Positions 45,391 to 54,011 of a DNA stretch of 64,000 bases are shown here, in pieces. The notes under the pieces are model-generated. The model made no database searches. It was given only the letters and a program-made list of their open reading frames with translations, and had not been told where the DNA came from. Source of the stretch: Agarivorans albus (GTDB lineage: Bacteria; Pseudomonadota; Gammaproteobacteria; Enterobacterales; Celerinatantimonadaceae); NCBI RefSeq assembly GCF_019670105.1, contig NZ_AP023032.1, forward strand, positions 3,793,501 to 3,857,500, given 5' to 3'. The translations under genes were made by a program, and so were the position numbers. Within the stretch, counting starts at the first letter, position 1. Each line of letters opens with the position of its first letter.

Positions 45391-46422
45391 CCCTGCTTTA
45401 TCGCTATTCAACTGCTTAACTGAGTTACGAATGATTAACTCTGGAGCTAGTTTCTCAGTTATCGTGTGCGCTCTGTCATTAATTAAGGCCAGTACGCCTT
45501 GAGCCGCTTCGTAACTAAGCTGTTCGATGGGAAAGCTCACCGTAGTTAATCGAGGGCGAATGTGCTGGCTATAAGTGTCGTTATCAAAACCAACAATTGA
45601 AATATCTTCACCAATGGTTAGCTTGGCGTCACTGCATACGTTATACACAGCTAGAGCAATGTTGTCGTTTTGACAAAAAATAGCGGTAAAACCTTTATTG
45701 CGAGACATTAAACGGTGCACGGTTTCGTGGTTGCCTTCGTGATCAAAACGACCTTCAATTACCAAGTTTGCATCGTAAGCTATGCCCGCCTCGGCTAAAG
45801 CATTGCGATAGCCCTGCAAGCGGTCGCGACTTTCCACCTTACTCATTTGCCCGGTGATGCAGGCAACCTTGGTATGGCCGTTATCGATTAAGTGCTTGGT
45901 GGCTAAATAACCACCAAGCTCATTATCAATCCAGATACAGCGCCCTGCTAGCTCAGGAATATTGCGGTTTAAGATAATCGATGCAGGCGTATCTTCGGCA
46001 ATCTTAATTAGTTCGTTGTCTGACAACTTGTCTGAGTGGATGATCAATCCATCAACCTTTTTCGAGGCCAAAAACTCAATCGAATCGACTTCTTTAGTTT
46101 TAGATTCCTGGCCACTGGTAACAATAAGGTGCAGACGTTCTTCACGAATAATGTTTTCAGTGTTGTGCATTAAGGGGCCAAAGTACGGACCATCTAAACT
46201 CCCCACCAGCATGCCAATACTGTTTGAGCGATTAGACGCTAAAGCCTGGGCGAAAGTATTAGGTTTATAGCCGAGTTGTTCTATCGCATTAAACACTTTA
46301 ACGCGATTTTTTTCCTTTACTGAAGAGTGACCGTTAATCGCTCTTGATACAGTGGCCTGAGACACTTTGGCCAGCTCAGACACTTCCTTTATTGTTATCA
46401 ACTCATTAACCCTACTGTTCAA
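45388..46422 (-). CDS. LacI-family transcriptional regulator of the glucan locus
   Basis: A 344-residue repressor-type protein. The LacI helix-turn-helix (ITIKEVSELAKVSQATVSRAIN, about 9-30) includes the hinge-proximal region, followed by a periplasmic-binding-protein fold (SNSIGMLVGSLDGPYFG; IDNELGGYLATKHLI; ISIVGFDND). It should bind the twelve GAAAGCGCTTWC-type palindromes of the island in the absence of a glucan-derived sugar. The start is a non-ATG: a TTG at 46422, or a TTG at 46401 (AGGG eight bases upstream), the latter giving the family-typical first residues. It lies convergent to the importer-phosphorylase operon and divergent from the GH16 gene at 46933. Confidence 0.9.
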   Translation of the reverse strand: MNSRVNELITIKEVSELAKVSQATVSRAINGHSSVKEKNRVKVFNAIEQLGYKPNTFAQALASNRSNSIGMLVGSLDGPYFGPLMHNTENIIREERLHLIVTSGQESKTKEVDSIEFLASKKVDGLIIHSDKLSDNELIKIAEDTPASIILNRNIPELAGRCIWIDNELGGYLATKHLIDNGHTKVACITGQMSKVESRDRLQGYRNALAEAGIAYDANLVIEGRFDHEGNHETVHRLMSRNKGFTAIFCQNDNIALAVYNVCSDAKLTIGEDISIVGFDNDTYSQHIRPRLTTVSFPIEQLSYEAAQGVLALINDRAHTITEKLAPELIIRNSVKQLNSDKAG

Positions 46423-46525
46423 TACCTGCTTTACTCATGCGCATAGCGCAATGCATGTTACTTTTTACTAAATATCGCCGCAGCTTGCTAGTAATATGAG
46501 CGGAAACGGCGATATAGTCGACAAA

Positions 46526-46537
46526 GTAAACGCTAAC
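46526..46537. promoter_or_regulatory. Degenerate LacI-type operator upstream of the regulator
   Basis: GTAAACGCTAAC, two changes from the consensus palindrome, 103 bp upstream of the regulator's longest start. It could allow mild autoregulation. Confidence 0.4.
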
Positions 46538-46690
46538 AAAATAAAATCGCGCATATTTTCAACATACTATCACACTATAAACAGAGCAAAGTGGCATCAC
46601 CGCCCATGTTTGCTCGCTTTGTGTAGCTACACGTTTACTGAATAAGTCGGCCGAAAGAAGGTTTTGCACTTACAGAACACCCAACAAAAA

Positions 46691-46702
46691 GAAAGCGCTT
46701 GC
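46691..46702. promoter_or_regulatory. LacI-type operator, distal, upstream of the GH16 gene at 46933
   Basis: GAAAGCGCTTGC, 200 bp from the proximal site. The 510-bp gap 46423-46932 contains no gene. Confidence 0.7.
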
Positions 46703-46890
46703 TAAATAAGGCAAACAAAAAAGAACAACTCACGCTGCGAAGCCAACTAAGCAAGCAAAACCAACACTATGCCAAACTCGCTCAAACCCCCTTTAAACAC
46801 TAGGTTTTGTGAAGCAATGCGCAAATATTAATGACAATTAAGCAGATCCCAAACGACGATATTTAAAGCAATACACACAAATGCTATAAA

Positions 46891-46902
46891 GAAAGCGCTT
46901 AC
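46891..46902. promoter_or_regulatory. LacI-type operator, proximal, upstream of the GH16 gene at 46933
   Basis: GAAAGCGCTTAC, 30 bp before the start codon and overlapping the likely transcription start zone. Confidence 0.75.
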
Positions 46903-46932
46903 AAAATGATTTTAGCTTAGCAAGGAAGAATA

Positions 46933-48525
46933 ATGATGATTAAGCCGAGTTCTGTTGGAAAACTCTCAGCACTAGCGCTAGCCACCACACTTACAGCTTG
47001 TGGTTCCACTTCGTCTTCTTCAGACGGAAGTAGTGGCTTGGTTCAAACTAAACCAGCCAAACAAATTACTGGCGAGCCGGTTACTCCAAGTGACAAATGG
47101 AAACTGATTTGGAGCGACGAGTTTGAGGGTGATGAAATTGATACCCGCAAATGGGGCTTTGAAGAAAACTGTTGGGGTGGCGGCAACAACGAACAGCAGT
47201 GTTATACCGACCGCAAAGTAAATGCCTTTGTTGAAGACGGCAAACTTAACATTGTTGCCAAGAAAGGAAACTTCACCGGCCCTGACAATCCCGACGGTAA
47301 AAAAGGCTTAAACAAAACCCTTCCGTTTACTTCTGCCCGTTTACGCACCCTAAACAAGAAAGAATGGAAATACGGTCGCTTTGAGATCCGTGCTAAGTTG
47401 CCATCGGGTCAAGGGACTTGGCCAGCTATTTGGATGTTACCGTCCGACTGGGTATATGGCGGCTGGGCTGCATCGGGTGAAATTGACATCATGGAAGCAG
47501 TCAACCTAAAAGCTAAATCTGATGAAACGGGCGCTATTGGCGAGCCTGAATCACGCATTCACGGCACCCTACACTTTGGTAAAAAGTGGCCCGATAACGC
47601 CCACGTAGGCCAAGGTGTAAAATTGCCGAATGGTGCTAACCCAGCAGATGATTACCATACCTATGCAATTGAGTGGGAAGAAGGTGAAATTCGCTGGTAC
47701 GTTGATAACTACCACTACGCAACACAAACTCACGAGGGCTGGTATAGCCAATATGAGAAAGATGGCATGCTGGTTAATGCAGAATCAGAAGCGCCGTTTA
47801 ACCAAAAATTCCACTTACTGCTTAACCTCGCCGTAGGCGGTAACTGGGCAGCTAAGGCCAATGAAGGCGGCATTGATGAATCAATCTTCCCTCAAACCTT
47901 CTCGATTGATTCAGTAAAAGTATATCGCTGTACCGTGGACCGCTGGAAAGGCAAAGGTTGTGCTGCAAGATCTGACGATGCAGTGTTAGTTGCTGGCGTA
48001 AAACCACCAGCTATTTTGGCAGTAGATGATGCCTATGCAGATGGCCCACTATTAGACATTTACAGCGATAGTCTAAACAAGTCTCTAGCCTTTGAAAGCT
48101 ACAACCCGGTAGACACAGTTAAGTATTCGGAAGTTGACGAAGCGAGTCGCGGTAAAGTGATTAAAGTGAGTAAGAGCAGTGGAGCCGGCAATATTTACTT
48201 TAGAGCACCTCTTACCGATTTAAGCCACTGGCTAGAAAGCGGCCAACTCATCTTTGATATTAAAGTTGAAGAGCAAGCCAGCAACGCCAAACTACTGGTG
48301 AAACTCGATAGCGGTTGGCCCCACACCAGTGATGTTGAAGTACCATTACCAGCAGAGGGTGAATGGAAAGAAGTTCGCTTAAATATTAAAGATATTCTCG
48401 CTGGCGGAAATAGCCATGCAGCAGGTAAGAAAGCTGATATTGCTGCAATCAGCAATCTATTGGTATTTGAACCAAGCGACAAAATGACCTTCAAATTAGA
48501 TAACATTCGATTTGAGAAAAAATAG
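46933..48525 (+). CDS. GH16 lipoprotein laminarinase with C-terminal CBM-like module
   Basis: A 530-residue lipoprotein with lipobox LTAC (Cys23) and a Ser-rich linker. The GH16 domain spans about 55-335. The catalytic motif is GEIDIMEAVN (E183, D185, E188), preceded by GTWPAIWMLP; this is the laminarinase-type (EXDXXE) arrangement. A CBM-like beta-sandwich covers about 355-529. It is closely related to the GH16 at 48603, sharing the CWGGG-Q-CYT block and the CTV-R-KGKGC tail. Both are separated by a convergent terminator. A surface role cutting beta-1,3-glucan is inferred; two LacI-type operators precede it. Confidence 0.9.
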   Translation: MMIKPSSVGKLSALALATTLTACGSTSSSSDGSSGLVQTKPAKQITGEPVTPSDKWKLIWSDEFEGDEIDTRKWGFEENCWGGGNNEQQCYTDRKVNAFVEDGKLNIVAKKGNFTGPDNPDGKKGLNKTLPFTSARLRTLNKKEWKYGRFEIRAKLPSGQGTWPAIWMLPSDWVYGGWAASGEIDIMEAVNLKAKSDETGAIGEPESRIHGTLHFGKKWPDNAHVGQGVKLPNGANPADDYHTYAIEWEEGEIRWYVDNYHYATQTHEGWYSQYEKDGMLVNAESEAPFNQKFHLLLNLAVGGNWAAKANEGGIDESIFPQTFSIDSVKVYRCTVDRWKGKGCAARSDDAVLVAGVKPPAILAVDDAYADGPLLDIYSDSLNKSLAFESYNPVDTVKYSEVDEASRGKVIKVSKSSGAGNIYFRAPLTDLSHWLESGQLIFDIKVEEQASNAKLLVKLDSGWPHTSDVEVPLPAEGEWKEVRLNIKDILAGGNSHAAGKKADIAAISNLLVFEPSDKMTFKLDNIRFEKK

Positions 48526-48541
48526 CCATGTAAACTGGCAC

Positions 48542-48580
48542 AAAAAAGGGGGGAGAAGCTTAGGCTTCTCCCCCCTTTTT
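48542..48580. terminator. Strong bidirectional terminator between the two GH16 genes
   Basis: AAAAAAGGGGGGAGAAGC, loop TTAG, GCTTCTCCCCCCTTTTT: a very long, almost perfect stem with A- and T-tracts at either end. Confidence 0.92.
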
Positions 48581-48602
48581 ACTTAATAGCATTCAAGCAA
48601 TG

Positions 48603-50654
48603 TTAGCTGCCTACCTTCAGTTGGTCCCAGTAGAAAACTTGTTCTCCAGCTTCTGCTCCGCGTACACCGTAGTTAAAAAATAAAGTCACTTTGTTGTAGC
48701 GAGTATCACTCTGCCAACTTGGCGTGGCTTGGCTAAAGTCAAATATTAGCTGCTCCCACTGCCCTTGGCTTTGAGTAAGCACTTCAACTTCGGCAAAACT
48801 ATCTGGCTGCTTACTGTCGGTTATCTTTAACCTTACTGGGATTGCTGCAGCAGGAGAGTACACCCACAGGCTCATGGTTGGCTTAAGCTCATCTAATTGG
48901 ATAGCCTGGCTAAAACCGGCTCCCTCTCCTAGGCTGGTTCCCGCCCAACCAGCCGCATTGGCTGATTTACGAGTGAGAGCAACCCGGCTACGCTGCTTGC
49001 TAGGATCTTGGATTAGTTGACTATTGTTGCCGCCGAAATCTGAGAAGTAGTAAGCCAAGCCACGTTGGCTAAAGTTAAAGGGCAAACTTGCTTCAGGGTA
49101 CTCAAAGCGTAGTTTGTCAATTTGCAGATCCATACTGGCTGTTGGCTCGATAACAAACAGATTAACCACTTTGGTCAAATCTACCGACTTGCCAGACACT
49201 AAGCTGTTTCCACGAGCGGCTAGATCTGCCACGTTTATCCTCACTTCAGTCCACGTATCTAGCGCTGGTAACTCTACTTCATAATCGCTAGCATTAGGCC
49301 AGCCGCTATCCATTTTCACCAACAATTTAGCGCCTTTAGCATGACTAAGTAGCTTTAAATCAAAGATGAGTTGTCCACCCTCCTGCCAATGGTTCATGTT
49401 GGTTTCAGGTGCGGTCAAATGCACATTACCGGCTTTGCCTGCTTTACTAATCTCAATCACCTGCCCGCGGTAAGGATCGGCAGTTAGTCGATAGCGCATC
49501 GCATTTCTTGGGTCATAACTGTTCAACATTAAGCTGTAGTCCAGTTCATCATCAAATAAGCTAAATCGAGGCCCTTCTGCAAATTGCGTATCCACAGCTA
49601 CTGTAATCGGAGGCCTAAAGCCTTCAACTAGGTTTGCTTCTTGCGGTACGCTATTGCAACCTTTGCCACTACTTCGCTCCACAGTGCACTGATATACCCG
49701 CACAAAGTCCACTTCTAATGCCTGCGGAAAAACATCACCATCTACGCCTGTGGCATTAGCGTTTTCAGCCCAAGAGCCGCCAACATCGAGATTCAAGCCT
49801 AAGTAAAATGCTTGGTCAAAAGGAGCAGCTCCTTCAGCGGTAATCAAGTGACCATTGTTGCGGTATTGGCTATACCACTCATCCTGTCGCTGAGTTGCAT
49901 AGTGCACATTATCAATAAACCAGCGGATCTCTCCTTCTTCCCACTCCACTGTGTATGTGTGAAAACCATCAGCCGGGTTAATGCCATTAGGCAACTGATA
50001 GTCTTTTCCAGAACGTAAATTTTCAGGCACCGCTCGTCCATAATGCAAACTGCCATACAAACGGTCCTCTAAAGCAGAGCTATCAACTCCCTTAGCATCG
50101 CTAGGCGTTTTTAAGTTTACTGCCTCTACAATATCAATCTCGCCAGATGCGGGCCATTGTCCGTACTTTTCTTCAGAGGGTAACATCCAGATGGCAGGCC
50201 AAGTACCTTGTCCTTGTGGAAGTTTTGCGCGCACTTCAACTCGACCATAACGCCAATCGACCTTACCTTTAGTGCTCAGTTTTGCCGAGGTATAAGCTTG
50301 TGTTTTAGTTACTCGTTTATCACCACTGGGTAAGCTCGGCCCAGTAAAACTGCCCTTTTTTGCCAGCAGTTTGAGGCTACCTTCAGATACCTGAATATTG
50401 GCTTTTCGTTTGGTATAACATTGCTGACTAGCACCTCCGCCGCCCCAGCAATGCTCTTCTACATTCCACTTACGCTGATCAATCTCATCAGCATCAAACT
50501 CATCATTCCATACCAATTGCCAATACGCAGCCGGGCTACCTACTGGCTGAGATAAAGCTTCTTCAGATTGTTTGGCCTGCTCTGTAGACCCGCAGGCTAG
50601 CAACAACAACGGCACAGGAAGCGCCGCCACCTTACAACAAAACTTAACATTCAT
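48603..50654 (-). CDS. GH16 lipoprotein laminarinase with two C-terminal CBM-like modules
   Basis: A 683-residue lipoprotein with lipobox LLLAC (Cys21). The GH16 domain (about 40-330) has GEIDIVEAVN as catalytic motif, with the preceding GTWPAIWMLP. A CBM-like module (about 355-525) matches the one in the GH16 at 46933. A final B-type module (about 530-683; WAGT, LWVYS, FDFS, YWDQ) matches modules B1/B2 of the 770-residue lipoprotein. It therefore has one module more than its paralogue. It has its own LacI-type operator 27 bp upstream and a distal one 180 bp further on. Confidence 0.9.
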   Translation of the reverse strand: MNVKFCCKVAALPVPLLLLACGSTEQAKQSEEALSQPVGSPAAYWQLVWNDEFDADEIDQRKWNVEEHCWGGGGASQQCYTKRKANIQVSEGSLKLLAKKGSFTGPSLPSGDKRVTKTQAYTSAKLSTKGKVDWRYGRVEVRAKLPQGQGTWPAIWMLPSEEKYGQWPASGEIDIVEAVNLKTPSDAKGVDSSALEDRLYGSLHYGRAVPENLRSGKDYQLPNGINPADGFHTYTVEWEEGEIRWFIDNVHYATQRQDEWYSQYRNNGHLITAEGAAPFDQAFYLGLNLDVGGSWAENANATGVDGDVFPQALEVDFVRVYQCTVERSSGKGCNSVPQEANLVEGFRPPITVAVDTQFAEGPRFSLFDDELDYSLMLNSYDPRNAMRYRLTADPYRGQVIEISKAGKAGNVHLTAPETNMNHWQEGGQLIFDLKLLSHAKGAKLLVKMDSGWPNASDYEVELPALDTWTEVRINVADLAARGNSLVSGKSVDLTKVVNLFVIEPTASMDLQIDKLRFEYPEASLPFNFSQRGLAYYFSDFGGNNSQLIQDPSKQRSRVALTRKSANAAGWAGTSLGEGAGFSQAIQLDELKPTMSLWVYSPAAAIPVRLKITDSKQPDSFAEVEVLTQSQGQWEQLIFDFSQATPSWQSDTRYNKVTLFFNYGVRGAEAGEQVFYWDQLKVGS

Positions 50655-50680
50655 TTTGTCATCCTTGTCTTGTTAATTTT

Positions 50681-50692
50681 GAAAGCGCTTTC
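50681..50692. promoter_or_regulatory. LacI-type operator, proximal, upstream of the GH16 gene at 48603
   Basis: GAAAGCGCTTTC, a perfect palindrome 27 bp upstream of the start. Confidence 0.75.
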
Positions 50693-50860
50693 TTTATAGC
50701 ATTGTTGGTATAGGCTTAAAACCATACAATTAACCCCAGCCTAAGTTCTATGCATATATGCGTACAAACTCACATTTAACAATCACTTAAAGTAAAAATT
50801 ACTTCCTTCCCCTGAGGATAGAAAAGAAAGGGAAACGTGTATTGACGAGACAGATAAATA

Positions 50861-50872
50861 GAAAGCGCTTAC
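50861..50872. promoter_or_regulatory. LacI-type operator, distal, in the GH16-GH30 gap
   Basis: GAAAGCGCTTAC, 180 bp from the proximal site. It could also control a plus-strand transcript ending at the terminator near 51068. Confidence 0.7.
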
Positions 50873-51067
50873 TAATAAATACCGAAACAAGCAAACCTTG
50901 CATTAGTAAAAGTGAGCTGGCTGTCAGCAGAACGTACTGGCATGGACAATACTGGTAGCGTACTTGCTAAGTGATCCCAAGGACTTAAATGAGGCCAGGT
51001 TATTGGTCGCGGAATCAGTCTAGTTTTACAATGTGTGTAGACCTTACGATGTACCAAAATATTAATC

Positions 51068-51095
51068 GCTCGATGAGAGACATCGAGCTTTTTAT
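51068..51095 (+). terminator. Intrinsic terminator (plus-strand T-tract) in the GH16-GH30 gap
   Basis: GCTCGATG (51068-51075), loop AGAGA, CATCGAGC (51081-51088), then TTTTT. The T-tract is on the plus strand, where no gene is annotated upstream. On the minus strand the stem is followed by a weaker ATTAATATTTT tail and may serve the GH30 gene. The 505-bp gap 50655-51159 holds only this and two operators. Confidence 0.75.
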
Positions 51096-51159
51096 CCAAT
51101 CAAGCGTCAACTTGTATCAGGATGGTTACCAAAACAAAGATCAAAAGGTTAACCAGTAA

Positions 51160-52524
51160 TTATTCCTTCAAAACAAAAGTACTGATCGAGTTATTCGCTA
51201 AAGACAGCTCCGCACCTAAGCCATCCACCACCAAAGTAAGCTTGGCCACATGCCCTTCATTTTGTACTACGACGACTCGATCTCCATTGCCATTTTCAAA
51301 ACTCACCGCATGCAAATTTTCGCCGATCACTTGAGTTTTAATTCGCCTAGCGCCAATCTCAACATAGCGAGATAAATGGCCAATGTAGTAGTATGAGTTA
51401 TTATAAATCAGTGATTTAGCCTGGCGATTATACATAATGGGAGCCTCGCAGAAGTTCTCTACGTGATTTGGACCACCCTGTTCATTTAACAACAAATTCC
51501 AGTCAATCCAACCTTCAGAATAATTATTAAAATCTCCAATTATGTTTCTGCCATAACGCTCACCATTACCCCAAGCGCCTAAGTAGCCACTTTTGTCATT
51601 CTTATCTACTGAGGTATCGGTTAGCTCCACACAACCTTCGGTAAAGATAATATGAGTATCTGGGTAAAGGTGATGCACCATAGAAAGGTTTTCGAAATCT
51701 TCACTCACATACCAATGATTACCCACGCCCCATACATATTTAGCGGCCTCTGGGTCACTTAATACAATGGCTGTTCGCTGAACCATAACATCACGATTAT
51801 GATCCCAAATGACAATCGCTTTATCTTGGTAGCCTGCAGCATGCATAGTTGGGCCTAGGTAATCTTTTATAAAATCGCGCTCTTCCTCTGCGGTATAAAA
51901 ACATGAGTCCCAGATTTGGTCGGCTTCTGGCTCATTTTGAATACTAATGCCCCAAATAGGTACGCCACGCAGCTCCATTTGCTCGATGAATTTGGTGTAA
52001 TAATTCGCCCAAGACTGCTGATATTCGGCCAACAGTTTTCCTCCGTAATTCATTTCACCGTTAGATTTCATAAATGCCGGCGGACTCCAAGGCGATGCCA
52101 ACATAGTGATCGGCTCACCAGCCTGTTCAGCCGCCCTCTTAATCATGGGAATAACCCATTGCTCTTCGTGAGAAATATCAAAGCTATTAAGCTCACTATC
52201 CCCTTCTTCGATATAGGTATAGTTGCCTAAGGCAAAGTCGCAGGAATGAATAGCCACTCGCCCTAATACGTAACCCAAGCCCTGTTCTTTATCAAAATAG
52301 GCCTTAATAAATTCCTCTTGTAAGGCTTCTGGCATCTCGTGAAAAATACTAGCAGCGGCTTCAGTAAACGCGCCACCGAAGCCGATATGGCTTTGAAATT
52401 TTTCTTCCGAGTTAACCGCAATCATCGATTGCTGCACTTTATAAAGAGGCTTAAATTGCACTGCCGCTTTTTCTGCCCATCGCTCACCGGTGCGCTCAAG
52501 TGTTCTATAATGTGTTGCTTTCAT
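51160..52524 (-). CDS. GH30 glycosidase without signal peptide (beta-glucosidase or beta-1,6-glucanase type)
   Basis: A 454-residue GH30 enzyme: a TIM barrel with GFGGAFTEAAA (about 48-58), SPWSPPAFMK (about 144-153), the acid/base IQNEPE (E198) and the nucleophile FTEG (E296), followed by the usual C-terminal beta domain. No signal peptide or lipobox is present, so it is probably cytoplasmic. Marine laminarin loci often include GH30 acting on beta-1,6 branches; here it would act on imported branched oligosaccharides. It is preceded by two LacI-type operators at 52570 and 52723. Confidence 0.88.
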   Translation of the reverse strand: MKATHYRTLERTGERWAEKAAVQFKPLYKVQQSMIAVNSEEKFQSHIGFGGAFTEAAASIFHEMPEALQEEFIKAYFDKEQGLGYVLGRVAIHSCDFALGNYTYIEEGDSELNSFDISHEEQWVIPMIKRAAEQAGEPITMLASPWSPPAFMKSNGEMNYGGKLLAEYQQSWANYYTKFIEQMELRGVPIWGISIQNEPEADQIWDSCFYTAEEERDFIKDYLGPTMHAAGYQDKAIVIWDHNRDVMVQRTAIVLSDPEAAKYVWGVGNHWYVSEDFENLSMVHHLYPDTHIIFTEGCVELTDTSVDKNDKSGYLGAWGNGERYGRNIIGDFNNYSEGWIDWNLLLNEQGGPNHVENFCEAPIMYNRQAKSLIYNNSYYYIGHLSRYVEIGARRIKTQVIGENLHAVSFENGNGDRVVVVQNEGHVAKLTLVVDGLGAELSLANNSISTFVLKE

Positions 52525-52569
52525 TTACTCACTCAACTTTGTTTATCTAAATTGTGCACAGGTTACAAT

Positions 52570-52581
52570 GAAAGCGCTTTC
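52570..52581. promoter_or_regulatory. LacI-type operator, proximal, upstream of the GH30 gene
   Basis: GAAAGCGCTTTC, a perfect palindrome 46 bp upstream of the start. Confidence 0.75.
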
Positions 52582-52722
52582 TTTTTCAATCTACCTAAAT
52601 CACAAAATAAGAAAACCAAAAAGAAAGAAAAATCACCCAAAAATCCATTTAAATTAAGGAATACATAGAGAATTCATGAGTATGTTTTTATATTACCCCC
52701 TGTATTTTGGTTACAACAAAAA

Positions 52723-52734
52723 GGAAGCGCTTAC
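52723..52734. promoter_or_regulatory. LacI-type operator, distal, upstream of the GH30 gene
   Basis: GGAAGCGCTTAC, 153 bp from the proximal site. It lies right beside the decayed GST fragment, so it may also be left over from a lost gene. Confidence 0.65.
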
Positions 52735-52776
52735 AAAATGAAAATATGTAAATGCTGCTCAGTTTAAGCAATAACA

Positions 52777-53058
52777 CTAGCCTAAAGCCCCTATCATGCG
52801 ATCAATATGCGCAGGCCCTATTGGCCGCACACCAGAAGGATTTAAAGCCTTAATCGAATAATATTCGCGAGTAATATGGTCGATACTCACCGCCTCAGCC
52901 ACACCAGGTATGGCTGATATTCGCTGCATGTATGCTGATAACTCGGGGTAATCGACAACTTGTTTGCGATTAGTTTTAAAGAGGCCGTAATAGGCGACAT
53001 CGAAACGTATTAACGTTACAAAGGTGCGAATATCAGTTTCGCTAAGCATATCCCCAAC
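52777..53058 (-). pseudogene. C-terminal fragment of a glutathionyl-hydroquinone reductase (GST family)
   Basis: About 90 residues (LSETDIRTFVTLIRFDVAYYGLF...) match the C-terminal part of the ~320-residue YqjG/Ecm4-type enzymes, including the LxEADxRLFxTLxRFD-like block and the late PVGP-like end. A stop lies just upstream in frame (TAG four codons before GDML), and the first two thirds with the catalytic Cys are missing. It is therefore a remnant, not a functional gene. Its position in the decayed zone beside the integrase suggests it arrived with, or was cut by, the integration event. Confidence 0.75.
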
Positions 53059-53443
53059 TAACTATTGCTTCTTTGCCAACCTTTGCTTGAGCTCCACTAA
53101 TACTTCAAATACCCGTTTACCGTCTGTTAATTAGTACACTTTTCACGATTCTCACTTTAACAACAGTAATCAACATACTGATTTTATTTAATTATTTACC
53201 TAGTGCAGTTTGCCCAACTCAAACAATAGAGCTCTGTAAGAGGCTGAGCCCATCACCTTTGACTTTCACTTTTTTTTTCAAATGGCACTCAATTAAAAAA
53301 AATAAAAAGTAGATTGATGTTAGCTGTGCGTCAAATAGTGATTAATGGAGGAAAAGTGAAATTCAATTGCAGAAATTGGATAGGTTGATGACGCGTAATT
53401 GAACTCATAACGTTGAGAATCAATTCGGGGAGCTAGTGTATAT
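53059..53443. other. Gene-free, AT-rich stretch near the right island boundary
   Basis: No open frame of substance, RNA gene or operator is seen in these ~385 bp between two gene fragments. It is best read as decayed sequence. Confidence 0.5.
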
Positions 53444-53909
53444 CTATAGAAGGATTATGAGTATTGTGAATACATGTAACTCTAATAAGCGCCACGCTTT
53501 GTTAGCCGTAAGCTCTCCAATGCGTTTTTGCTGCTTCCAACGTTCAAACCAGTGTTTAGCAACCACCTTTAGAGTGTGGTTATATTCCTGTTCTGCTTCT
53601 TTTCTCATATGTTGACTATGAACTTTAGGATCTCCCCCTGCTGCCGCCAATGCTCTTTCTTCCGCTACTTTCCGGCGGGCATCTGCAAGTGAAACTTCGG
53701 GATACTGACCAAAACTAATTTTAAAGCGTTTGCCACTGACTGGTGCAACATAATCAAAAAACCACCATTTACTGCCATTGGGTCGTATTCGCAATGGCAA
53801 ACCACCTCCGTCCGCCAAGGAATACTCTTACTGCTTGGCTTTGGCTTGCTTAGCTTGAGTGTTAGTTAGGGGGTACAGCTGTTCTGGCCATTCGTTCAAG
53901 TCTCCATTG
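53444..53909 (-). pseudogene. Degraded P4-type tyrosine integrase (N-terminal part only)
   Basis: From 53818 leftward the frame encodes ~124 residues with the DUF4102/P4-integrase N-terminus: LADGGGLPLRIRPNGSKWWFFDY, then PEVSLADARRK. Upstream the same frame continues (YPLTNTQAKQAKAKQ), interrupted by a TAA codon at about 53825, a nonsense mutation. Downstream the similarity ends after LLELHVF and the whole catalytic domain with the Arg-His-Arg-Tyr residues is lost. Its 5' side faces tRNA-Leu ~150 bp away, the normal layout for an integrase beside its att site. The element can no longer excise by its own enzyme. Confidence 0.85.
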
Positions 53910-54011
53910 ACATGGGGTTACTTGGAATTTATCAGGGATTACATAAAGATCTGGATTTAACAAGACGACAAAAACGTCTCGGGACTAATAACGGAGGTAA
54001 ACGTTGATTTT

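Noticed and set aside
50872-51099. A 75-codon minus-strand open frame between GH16 and GH30
   Set aside because: No ribosome site and no recognisable protein, and the frame overlaps an operator at one end and a terminator at the other.
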